From Saprospiraceae bacterium (lineage in GTDB: Bacteria > Bacteroidota > Bacteroidia > Chitinophagales > Saprospiraceae): a stretch of DNA of 64,000 nt. This document shows, in pieces, positions 48,043 to 56,404 of the stretch; the stretch's first letter is position 1, and each line of letters starts with the position of its first letter. Made by a program: the position numbers and the translations under genes. Where the stretch lies: NCBI GenBank assembly GCA_016706365.1, contig JADJJU010000024.1:124001-188000 (forward strand), given 5' to 3'. Below the pieces are notes generated by a model. The model was not told the origin of the DNA. It did no database searches and saw nothing but the letters and a program-made list of their open reading frames with translations.

Positions 48043-48891
48043 ATGAATATCAAATATATAGCAGCCAGCTTACTGATTATACTTATCAGTCTGAGTGCAT
48101 GCAATCTTGAAAAACAAATTGAAATAGTGCTGCCTGAATACGAGAGCCAACCAGTTTTGGAATGTTATCTCGAGCCGGGCAAAGCATTCAGGCTTTTACT
48201 CAGTAAAAGCAATAGCTATTTTGACCCGATTCCATCCGATGATTTACTCCCTTATCTGGAGTCATTACTGATCAGCAATGCGGACGTCAGAATCAGATTT
48301 GGCGACGAAGAAGTGGTTCTTAATAATCAGGTTTTGGTAGATTTTGAAACGGGGAAATTCTACAATTACAGTTCTGCGGAAATTGTACCTGAGAATTTCA
48401 GCGATAATTTTGAATTGGAAATCATTCTTCCTGATGGAAAGCTAATCACTGCAATTACAAGAATACTTCCCATAGTGCCTATAGATTCAATATCTATTGA
48501 GAAAAATGCCGAAAACAAAGCACGTTGTTTGGTCTATATAAAGGACAATCCAAATGAAGTAAATTATTACAGGAGGATGTTGCATAATGGCAGTATAGTG
48601 GATAGTTTCCCTGAACAGGATTTTGTGACTGATGATAAATTAATAGAAAACAACATTTTTGTTTTTGGAACAGGGTACAATTACGAACCCGGAGACACCA
48701 TATTCAACACGATCTTTCATATAGATGCTTCCTATTCCAGGTTTCTGACCAGTATTCAGAATTCTATTTCCTCCAATGGGAACCCATTCGCCCAACCTGG
48801 TGTGATCCTCACCAATCTGAGTGGCAATGCAAATGCTATTGGAATATTCACCGGTCTGAGCTACGACAGGGTGATGAGTGTCATTCCATAG
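48043..48891 (+). CDS. DUF4249 lipoprotein
   Basis: This 282-residue protein has a lipoprotein signal, SLLIILISLSAC, with Cys near residue 20. Beta-rich sequence follows: QPVLECYLEPGKAFRLLLSK, LISNADVRIRFGDEEV, FELEIILPDGKLITA. This is the organisation of DUF4249, a partner of TonB receptors. It is likely on the outer-membrane surface or inner leaflet, acting with the receptor encoded 3 nt upstream. The ligand is unknown. Confidence 0.9.
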   Translation: MNIKYIAASLLIILISLSACNLEKQIEIVLPEYESQPVLECYLEPGKAFRLLLSKSNSYFDPIPSDDLLPYLESLLISNADVRIRFGDEEVVLNNQVLVDFETGKFYNYSSAEIVPENFSDNFELEIILPDGKLITAITRILPIVPIDSISIEKNAENKARCLVYIKDNPNEVNYYRRMLHNGSIVDSFPEQDFVTDDKLIENNIFVFGTGYNYEPGDTIFNTIFHIDASYSRFLTSIQNSISSNGNPFAQPGVILTNLSGNANAIGIFTGLSYDRVMSVIP

Positions 48892-49175
48892 GTCAATAAT
48901 TATATATAAAAAGGGGACGACTGCTCGCCCCCTTTGAGCTCGATAAAAACGTGCTTATGGATAGGTGTAGATCTTGTGAATGTGCTGATTACGTCATTCT
49001 CAATACAAGAATATACCTCTGAATAGTTTAAAAGGTTTGGTTTAGCTCCAGATATTTATAATGACCATTTCTGTTCGGGTATTTAGTATTAATCTGCCCG
49101 GGCTATATATTGGTTTTCAGCTGGTAAAAGCTACAAAATAACCTATCGATGTTTGACAATTTCTTTGTTTAAGAA

Positions 49176-49366
49176 GTGTCCACGAATTATACAAAAAGAC
49201 ACTAAGAAATCTATAAACGATTTAGCTGGGATAAGCGAGAATATTAAATTGATTGTTTGAAAATCGTTTAACAATTCGGAAAATCGAAAATGTAAATCTC
49301 AATTGCTATAAATGGAGCATCTTTAGAAACCATTCGTGACCATTAGTGTCTTTTCGTGGATTATTT
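49176..49366. repeat. Solitary relative of the 212-bp palindromic unit
   Basis: TCCACGAATTATACAAAAAG with ACACTAA at the left end faces TTAGTGTCTTTTCGTGGA at the right end. The inner AATCTCAATTGCTATAAATG resembles the linker of the tandem units at 36.6-38.4 kb. It lies in a 486-nt gap downstream of the DUF4249 gene that otherwise holds only a GC hairpin near 48911-48938 (AAAGGGG with CCCCCTTT). Confidence 0.8.
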
Positions 49367-49377
49367 TCTTACAATAA

Positions 49378-50442
49378 TCACACATTATATTTTTGAATAA
49401 ACTGAGTAAACCATTTATTATAGAAATATGACACAATTACACTGATGATCAGAACTATTGCCAAATGATATAAGGCAATATCATTTCCATTTATATATTT
49501 AACAACCTCCAGAATCAACATATGCCAGAGATAAAGCGCAAATGAAAAGCCACCAATCCAGACCATTCCTCTAACTAAAGATTTTGGAAGCACTTTATAC
49601 AAGAATATTGCAATCGAACTGTATCCTAACAATGCAAAATAATCATTGAACAACTGTCCGGCAGCCCCTCCTTTCATTCCCATCCAGGCATACAAGCCGC
49701 AAAAAATTAATCCAGTCAAAAGAAACTGAACTGCCTTAAATTGGTGTTTCAGCTTGCCTTCTTTCAACCATCCGGCCAGAACCATACCCAGTACAAACTC
49801 CCAGATATATTGCAGAAAAAAACTGTTCCAAATCCTCAGATCTTCTTTACCCAGCCACCAAACAATCAAAGCCCAAATCAAACTAATCAGTACTGAAAGA
49901 GATAAAAACAAACTCTTTGAAAAGTATTTCTCTAATGCTACCAAAATATAGAATACCAGGTAAAACTGAAATAATGTGGACATAAACCACAGTTGATATC
50001 CATAGCTACCAATGATCTCTTCATCAAACATTTTGTACAAGAAAACATGTCCTCCAAGCGCATACCATGACCCTTCATATACAGGCCAGAATAGAGTAAT
50101 CAATGCAGAAATCAGTACTACAATAATATAGGGGAGATAAATTCGGTTGAGCTTGTGCCTGTAAAATATATGCGGCTTAGACTGTCTGTTGAGATATGAA
50201 TAGAATAAACCAAATCCTGAGAGTAAAAAGAATAGATGAACTCCGGTGCCGCCAAACTGAATCAGAGAGGTCCAGGGATGATCCAGCTGTAGTGCTTGAA
50301 GTAAGTGAAATACGACAATAGTGAAGATGGAATATCCTCTTAAGAATGTGATGATTTCAAATCTCTGGATAAGGCTACCGATTATGTACGATCGGTAAAA
50401 TAGGCTTTTTGAGCCGGAAATCCAAACCTCTTTTTGGTCTTG
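49378..50442 (-). CDS. Acyltransferase-3 family membrane protein, start codon unclear
   Basis: The open frame runs from an in-frame TAG at 50443-50445 to the stop at 49378 (354 codons), but has no ATG, GTG or TTG before 50103. Typical family sequence nevertheless begins near 50364: RFEIITFLRGYSIFTIVVFH, then GGTGVHLFFLLSGFGLFYS and LNRIYLPYIIVV. Later comes YGYQLWFMSTLFQFYLVF and FALYLWHMLILEVV. The multi-pass enzyme acylates a surface glycan or lipid. Either a rare start codon is used or a 5' indel hides the true ATG. It has about ten membrane segments. Confidence 0.8.
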   Translation of the reverse strand, partial: QDQKEVWISGSKSLFYRSYIIGSLIQRFEIITFLRGYSIFTIVVFHLLQALQLDHPWTSLIQFGGTGVHLFFLLSGFGLFYSYLNRQSKPHIFYRHKLNRIYLPYIIVVLISALITLFWPVYEGSWYALGGHVFLYKMFDEEIIGSYGYQLWFMSTLFQFYLVFYILVALEKYFSKSLFLSLSVLISLIWALIVWWLGKEDLRIWNSFFLQYIWEFVLGMVLAGWLKEGKLKHQFKAVQFLLTGLIFCGLYAWMGMKGGAAGQLFNDYFALLGYSSIAIFLYKVLPKSLVRGMVWIGGFSFALYLWHMLILEVVKYINGNDIALYHLAIVLIISVIVSYFYNKWFTQFIQKYNV

Positions 50443-50568
50443 CTAATTTATTAGCAAGCTTTTTACTCCTAAGCGCCCAATCGAAGAAGTTTACAACCAC
50501 GAGCACACGAGTACCAATTTTTGACTGAAATTGAATGGAACAATTTCCAGGGATTTGTTCCAGGCCAG

Positions 50569-50684
50569 GTGATGTCTTCCTGCGGCTTCGCCTTGAAAGG
50601 TGATGTTTTTTCAGAGGACTAGCTCTGAAAAAGTGATGTCTTTATATTTTCAAAGCGAAGCTGAAGAAAATATAAAGGTGATGG
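50569..50684. repeat. Hairpin array 4, single arm
   Basis: GTGATGT at 50569, 50600 and 50633 and GTGATGG at 50678 enclose hairpins of exactly 24, 26 and 38 nt, the same lengths and order as in arrays 1 and 2. The stems differ but pair: TTTTTCAGAG with CTCTGAAAAA, and CTTTATATTTTC with GAAAATATAAAG. The opposite-sense arm is missing. There is no coding potential. Confidence 0.9.
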
Positions 50685-50731
50685 TTAATGCAAAGTAGTC
50701 AGCTACTTCCCAGGCTGTTTCTTCCAAAATA

Positions 50732-50830
50732 ATAATTTGCAAGTTTTCCTTCAAGGGCACCAGGAAATGTAAGTTTCATAGAGAGTCTAAACATGAATTT
50801 GACTCAATAAAACTGGCAAATTTATAGTCT
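50732..50830 (+). repeat. Dispersed repeat (ATAATTTGCAAGTTTT type), copy 2
   Basis: It has the same blocks as 8622-8716 in the same order: ATAATTTGCAAGTTTTCC, AGGAAATGTA, GAATTTGAC, AAACTGGCAAATTTA. The divergence is mainly in the middle. Confidence 0.7.
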
Positions 50831-51011
50831 CTGGCATCGTAATGACTTGTACAATGAGCTTCGGGTAACTGTTGACTGCTTTCAGTACAGTTCTTCAGCA
50901 TCTGGAGACCTCAGTTTGTGGAGAGAATGAGTTTTGAGTGTGAGTTTTTGATCTGGCTCAGAAACCCGGTTCATCGCAGGAAATGACACTCACACCCCGA
51001 AACTGCCATCC

Positions 51012-51128
51012 GGCTGTTTCAACTAGAAACCAGCAACTATTTCTGGCTGTTTTCTCGTGGCTCGCAGCTCGAAGCTTTTTCTGCCCGGCTGTTCAACTCA
51101 TCATTCATCATTCATAATTCATAACTCA
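51012..51128 (+). repeat. GGCTGTT heptad array running into the SNF2 stop codon
   Basis: GGCTGTT occurs at 51012, 51045 and 51087. Seven-bp words CTCGTGG, CTCGCAG, CTCGAAG, then AACTCAT, CATTCAT twice, AATTCAT and AACTCAC follow in register. The last word overlaps the TGA of the minus-strand helicase. Confidence 0.75.
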
Positions 51129-54100
51129 CCCAGGCCCTTCCAACAACTTCAACATATCCTTCTGCGATAGCGACTTAATTACATCAGCATCCGTCTTGAT
51201 AAGATCATTTGCAAGCGTGGTCTTACTTTGTTGTAATTTGACAATTTTTTCCTCTACAGTATCAAGGCAAATCAATCGAACCGCAATTACATGTTTCTTC
51301 TGACCGATACGGTAACTTCTGTCAATGGCCTGGTTTTCCACTGCCGGATTCCACCAGGGATCAACGATGTAAACATAATCCGCCTCAGTCAGATTGAGAC
51401 CTGTCCCGCCCGCTTTTAGGCTAATGAGGAATACCCGCACATTTTCATCATTCTGGAATGCGTGCACACCTGCAGCCCGATTTTTAGTCTGCCCACTGAG
51501 GTACTCATGCTGGATGCCCCGTGCCCGCAAAGCCTCCCGAATCAAATCCAACATGCCCACAAATTGCGAGAATACAAGAATCTTATGTTCCGGAGACTTT
51601 TCTTCAATTTGCTCAATGAGTATATCCAGTTTAGCCGAACGCGTTTCCTCATGTGCTTCCGCTTTGAGCAGTGCAGGTGAATTGCAAATTTGCCTTAGGC
51701 GTGTCAGTCCTGTCAGAACGTACATGCTGCTCTTGGGCAATTGCTCCTCATTTTTAGTAGCAATATAATCTCTCAATTCCTGCTGCACAGATTCATACAC
51801 CTGCCTTTGCGAAGGCCCCATTTCACAGTAAATGATCATTTCTGTTTTTTCCGGAAGCTCAGTTGCAACCTGCTTCTTTGTCCTTCGCAAGAGAAATGGA
51901 TGGATTTTCCGTTGTAATTCTGCCTTCCTTACATGATCCTCAAACTGATCAATCGGTTTGGAATACACATCTCTGAAAAACTCCTTATTTCCCAGTAATC
52001 CGGGACTGACAAATGAAAATTGTCCGTACAAATCAAATGTATTGTTCTCGATCGGAGTGCCCGTAAGCACCAACCTGTTTCGGGATTGGAGCAGGCAAGC
52101 AGCCTGATAGCGCTGAGATTCAGGATTTTTGATAGCCTGAGACTCATCCAGAATGACATAATTGAACTGAAAAGATTTGAATAATTTTATGTCTGTCAGC
52201 AGCGTCCCATATGTGCTCAGAATGATGTCGTAGTCCGAAAATTGTTCCTTTGATTTGATCTTTGAATTACCGTGATGTGTGAAAATACTGAGCGAAGGAG
52301 CAAATTTTTCTACCTCTTCCTGCCAGTTGAAAATCAGAGAAGTAGGAAGGATTATCAGAGTGCTGCTTCCTGGTCTTTTTTCTTTCTGTATTAAAAGAAA
52401 TGCCAGAACCTGAATAGTTTTACCCAAGCCCATGTCATCCGCCAGACATCCGCCAAAATTAAATTCATCCAGAAAATTCAGCCAGTTTAATCCCTGCTGT
52501 TGATACTCCCGTAGCTTAGCATTCAGTGTCTCAGGAACAGCAATCGACTGTATGGACTCAAAATTGTAAAAACGATTTTGATAACTTTCAAGCTCCTCCT
52601 TCAGTGTTTCAGAAAGCATTTCAGCTTCATATAATCTGTGTATATCACTGAAGTTCTGTCGGGGAGTTCTCAGAACTAATCCGGATATTTCTCCTGCTTG
52701 AAAGTAAGATTCAAATTTCTCTACCCACTCACGGGGTAGAATTCCTTTAGTTCCGTCATCCAGGGTGACATATTTACTTCGGTTTTTGACGGCTTTTTGC
52801 AATTGTTTCAGCGTAGCCTCCTGTTTCCCAAATTTCACTTTGACTTGTGTCTCAAACCAGTCGATGCCACTTTTGACAAATATATTAATATTGGCTTTAT
52901 ATGGATTCAGCACATTCTTTTTCAAAGTATTGAACCCCAGAATGAGCACATTTTCCTGCCTCCAGGTGTCAAAAGCTTCCAAAAACCATTCTTCTTCAAG
53001 AAATCGATATTTGTGTAGTTGAAATGAATTCAATAAATGTGGGACAGATTCGAATTCAGGATGCTGTCTCATTAGGATTGCCAAAAACTGAAGTTCGGCT
53101 TCGGTATCTCTTTCTACCTTAAAAACATTGCCATTTTGATCTTTGTCATATACTTGTTTCTTGGAAAACAGGGGAATTTCAATTTTTCCATAACGCATGA
53201 CAGGAGTGATAAACACGAAGTCTCCTCCATCACTGAGGTAGATGATTTTTTCAATGTCTGTATCGTATCCCTGCTCCCTTAACTGCTCCTCCGTGGCCCT
53301 TTCTATATAAGAATACCGGATTTCTATCCTTTCTTCCAGCGCATCCAGGATTTCAGCTTTGAATGCTTCGAATTTGCTTTGATGAATGAGGACTATAGGG
53401 TTTTGCTTTCTAAAGAATTGAATAACCCTGAGCATATCCATATCTGTGATCAGGTGCAATTGCTCACCGACGTGTAAAAAAAATCCGTTTTTGATATTCA
53501 AAGTCTTGACCGGATACCGCTTATCATTGAGTATTAGTTCCGCCCAAACTTCGTGGAAAACGTCTTTCAAATCCACATGAATGCATAATCCGGGCCTTGA
53601 ATCTGCCAGCTGAACACGAGTTATAGACTTAGCATTCACATTTTCAGAGATCCGGATATCATGCCAGTATAAATCCATTTTTTGAGGATTCCGGATGATC
53701 GCCCTGAAAGCATCCGCAGCAGCAGAAGGTAACTCATCCGCTTCATATTTTTTCAATGCTGTCAATGCAGAATAAAACTTTGTTGTCTCCACATCTTCTG
53801 TATGCCACAAGAAATCCTGAGGATTCAATACTATAATTGGATTTTTCAATTCTCCGCTTTTGCCAGTATTAGCTTCAAACAATTCTACCTGATATTGCTC
53901 ATAATACTTGTTTCGGCTGAGGACAACGAATTTGGTTTGAGTATCGGTTGAGGCTTGTTTATTCGCTTGAGGTGATATTGGAAGTGGCAGAATTTGATCC
54001 TTAATAGAATTTGCTGTAGAATTATTCCATGGTATTAATCCTTCAATCACTGGTTTTATTTCATAGGCTTTATTACTGTAATGCACTTCAAAATAACTGG

Positions 54101-54497
54101 CAGCTTCCGGATCATCCTGCATACCATATTCCCGGGCGGTTTGAAGTATAATATCCTTTCTTAATTTTTCATCAAAAAATATTCTGAAATAGGGCTTGTC
54201 CAGTAAAGCATATAATACTTGCGCCTGATGTGTGCAAAGCGTTTTTTTGGAAGTCTTGCAAGGGCAGGAAAGTATTATCCCTGCTGAAGTTTGTTCGATG
54301 ATTACCTCCGGAAATGCTATGTTTGCTGATACACCAGCAAACTGAGCCATATTAATCTCTATTCGAACAGGCTGTAGCTCTACACTGGATTTATGATCAT
54401 TGGAAATCAGCTCAGCGCTATGTCTCAGCACATCAGCATAACTGAGATCACGGATATTCTTCCCTTCTAAAAAATAGTCATTTTGATGCAGCGTCAT
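51126..54497 (-). CDS. SWIM-domain SNF2-family helicase
   Basis: This 1123-residue protein has an N-terminal SWIM zinc motif near residues 76-90 (CPCKTSKKTLCTHQ, CxC-n-CxH) and a long middle region. The SNF2 ATPase comprises LADDMGLGKTIQVLAFLL near residue 686 (Walker A), LDESQAIKNPESQR near 782 (DExx box), LTGTPIENNTFDLYGQ, and the C-terminal helicase lobe ILVFSQFVGMLDLIREAL, LKAGGTGLNLTEADYV and DRSYRIGQKKHV. It is a DNA translocase that probably remodels protein-DNA complexes in transcription or repair. The ATG at 54497 is clear. It is flanked by repeat-rich gaps on both sides. Confidence 0.95.
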   Translation of the reverse strand: MTLHQNDYFLEGKNIRDLSYADVLRHSAELISNDHKSSVELQPVRIEINMAQFAGVSANIAFPEVIIEQTSAGIILSCPCKTSKKTLCTHQAQVLYALLDKPYFRIFFDEKLRKDIILQTAREYGMQDDPEAASYFEVHYSNKAYEIKPVIEGLIPWNNSTANSIKDQILPLPISPQANKQASTDTQTKFVVLSRNKYYEQYQVELFEANTGKSGELKNPIIVLNPQDFLWHTEDVETTKFYSALTALKKYEADELPSAAADAFRAIIRNPQKMDLYWHDIRISENVNAKSITRVQLADSRPGLCIHVDLKDVFHEVWAELILNDKRYPVKTLNIKNGFFLHVGEQLHLITDMDMLRVIQFFRKQNPIVLIHQSKFEAFKAEILDALEERIEIRYSYIERATEEQLREQGYDTDIEKIIYLSDGGDFVFITPVMRYGKIEIPLFSKKQVYDKDQNGNVFKVERDTEAELQFLAILMRQHPEFESVPHLLNSFQLHKYRFLEEEWFLEAFDTWRQENVLILGFNTLKKNVLNPYKANINIFVKSGIDWFETQVKVKFGKQEATLKQLQKAVKNRSKYVTLDDGTKGILPREWVEKFESYFQAGEISGLVLRTPRQNFSDIHRLYEAEMLSETLKEELESYQNRFYNFESIQSIAVPETLNAKLREYQQQGLNWLNFLDEFNFGGCLADDMGLGKTIQVLAFLLIQKEKRPGSSTLIILPTSLIFNWQEEVEKFAPSLSIFTHHGNSKIKSKEQFSDYDIILSTYGTLLTDIKLFKSFQFNYVILDESQAIKNPESQRYQAACLLQSRNRLVLTGTPIENNTFDLYGQFSFVSPGLLGNKEFFRDVYSKPIDQFEDHVRKAELQRKIHPFLLRRTKKQVATELPEKTEMIIYCEMGPSQRQVYESVQQELRDYIATKNEEQLPKSSMYVLTGLTRLRQICNSPALLKAEAHEETRSAKLDILIEQIEEKSPEHKILVFSQFVGMLDLIREALRARGIQHEYLSGQTKNRAAGVHAFQNDENVRVFLISLKAGGTGLNLTEADYVYIVDPWWNPAVENQAIDRSYRIGQKKHVIAVRLICLDTVEEKIVKLQQSKTTLANDLIKTDADVIKSLSQKDMLKLLEGPG

Positions 54498-54559
54498 GCC
54501 GGATATGCTTCCCTTTTTGATGGGTAATATTAGGTTTAATTAAGGACATTTAAATGACT

Positions 54560-55106
54560 CTTAGCCCTGAAAAGGCGATATACATAGTGCAGCCCTATCT
54601 TTCTCTCCCAAGCCCTGAAGGGGCGTCATCGGCTGTTCCGCCTCTTCCAACCGCACTCCCAGCCCTCAACCCAAACCCGGCTGTTCGCCAACTGCTAACT
54701 GCTAAAGGCCAAAAGCGGCTGTTTTCTTCTCTCCCAACCCCGATTATACTCTTAACCGATTCCCCTATTTCCCGACTGTTCACCTAAGGGCAGATTTTGT
54801 TGTATCAACGTGGCTTTTTCGCGAGGGGGGGCGTCATTGGCTGTTCTGCCTCTTCCAACCACTCAACCCAAACCAAGCTGTTCAATAGCCAATAGCCAAT
54901 AGCCAATTGCCAATAGCGGCTGTTTTCTAATCTTCTAATCTGGCTTTTCTGTGTAGGGATAGGGCAAATATTGATTTGCCCCTTCATAGAGCCCTTCGCG
55001 GCTGTTCCATCTTATATCTTATACCTTATCTCTTATCTGGCTGTTCCACTTATAATTCATAATTCATAATTCATAATTCATAATTCATAACTCATAATTC
55101 TTCATT
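54560..55106 (+). repeat. Long GGCTGTT / heptad array
   Basis: GGCTGTT occurs at 54631, 54679, 54717, 54839, 54918, 55000 and 55039, with variants at 54777 and 54877. Spacers of about 25-75 nt are built from 7-bp words: AACTGCT twice then AAAGGCC; AATAGCC three times then AATTGCC. From 55009 to 55106, fourteen words run without a break in register (ATCTTAT twice, ACCTTAT, CTCTTAT, later CATAATT repeatedly). The last overlaps the TGA of the EEP gene. There is no coding sequence. Confidence 0.85.
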
Positions 55107-56169
55107 CCCCCGCTTTCCCCTTCTCAATCTTCTCCTCTGCCAACTCTATATCTTCCGCTTTGGCTTCAAGAGCTTCCTCGTCTTTTTCTACCCGGGACAA
55201 ATACAATTGTATGAAAATCGGAAAATGATCTGAACCACTTGCAGGTAATCGTTCCATTTTTTGCACTCTGAAATGCCCGGAGCAAAACACATGATCCAGG
55301 GGCCATCTTGCCCAGAAATGTTTGGCATGAAAGGTGTTATAAAATCCCCGTCCCCGTCTCGGATCCAGCAATTTGCTGATCTTTAGAAAAAGATCTGTCG
55401 AATAGCTCCATGCTACATCATTTAGATCTCCTGCTACTATCACGGGAAGTGTATCCTCAGAAGCCTCCTTGCCCACCATCAGAATTTCTGCATCCCTTTC
55501 AGTCGAGTACCGGCTTTCTGAGGGCACCGGTGGTGCAGGATGTAATGCATATAATTTAATGGCTCTGCCTCCTTCCAGGATAATTTCAGTCGAGATGGAG
55601 GGAACAAAATCTTTGATCAGATATCTGAGCTTTGTGTTTTTAAGCTCCAATCTGGAAAACAGTAACATCCCATAGGTATCCTCGCGGTCCTCGAGGATTT
55701 TGAAGGCATACATATCTCCAAAACCTGCCACACATTTTTCTTTCCACTGCGCATCCGTTTCCACCAGAAGGATTACATCTGCATCACATTTATGTACCAG
55801 GTAGATCAATTTCTCAAAATGGTCATTGTATTGGTAAACATTGAATATCATCAGGCGAATAGCCGGCTTCTTATCCGCGGGAATAGATTGAATCTGCTTA
55901 CGTGCAATAGGTAGATATGGATAAATCTGATAACTCAAGTATATTAAATTTACCGACAACATACCCAGGAACACTCCATCCCAAAATTCGAACGGGAATA
56001 TATATAATACATAAACAATGAGGAGTACCACATTCAAAACCCACTTCTGAGCCCTTGGAAATTCTACAATCCGGTACATCCAATACTCGTTTCTGATCAT
56101 CGGAATGATCGAGACCAATACCATTCCGGCAGATAAAATCCTGAAAGTAAGTATGAGAGTTTCTTGCAA
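55102..56169 (-). CDS. Membrane-anchored endonuclease/exonuclease/phosphatase-family protein
   Basis: The 355-residue product has two to three N-terminal membrane segments (FRILSAGMVLVSIIPMI, VLNVVLLIVYVLYIFPF, VFLGMLSVNLIYLSYQI). An EEP domain follows with LMIFNVYQYND, DADVILLVETDAQW, YALHPAPP, VAGDLNDVAWS and a terminal GSDHFPIFIQL, the metal and catalytic set. The active site probably faces the periplasm and cleaves a phosphodiester. The C-terminal 30 residues are a charged Glu/Lys helix. The apparent start is TTG at 56169; an internal ATG 15 codons on is possible. Confidence 0.87.
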   Translation of the reverse strand: MQETLILTFRILSAGMVLVSIIPMIRNEYWMYRIVEFPRAQKWVLNVVLLIVYVLYIFPFEFWDGVFLGMLSVNLIYLSYQIYPYLPIARKQIQSIPADKKPAIRLMIFNVYQYNDHFEKLIYLVHKCDADVILLVETDAQWKEKCVAGFGDMYAFKILEDREDTYGMLLFSRLELKNTKLRYLIKDFVPSISTEIILEGGRAIKLYALHPAPPVPSESRYSTERDAEILMVGKEASEDTLPVIVAGDLNDVAWSYSTDLFLKISKLLDPRRGRGFYNTFHAKHFWARWPLDHVFCSGHFRVQKMERLPASGSDHFPIFIQLYLSRVEKDEEALEAKAEDIELAEEKIEKGKAGE

Positions 56170-56292
56170 AAGTTTTTATTTGAGAACCCCAAATTAGCTC
56201 AAAATCCTCAAATGAGGACTCATATTTCAAGTTAGACGCAAAACGTTTATGTTTTGTAATAAACAAATTCAAATTTGAGCTTATTCAGCAAC

Positions 56293-56340
56293 CCCGCTGT
56301 TCAAACAGCAACCAGCTATCAGTAACCAGCGACCAGCAAT
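56293..56340 (+). repeat. Short heptad array
   Basis: After GCTGTTC, the words CAGCAAC, CAGCTAT, CAGTAAC, CAGCGAC and CAGCAAT follow in exact 7-bp register from 56306 to 56340. Confidence 0.75.
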
Positions 56341-56404
56341 TATCTCCCGTGTTCTCTTTAGAATTCTAAATAAATCCTTATATTAGCATAACAATACCAT
56401 AAAA

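Noticed and set aside
54560..55106. CRISPR-like array with GGCTGTT repeats
   Set aside because: The repeat is only 7-8 nt and the intervals are degenerate short-period words of irregular length.
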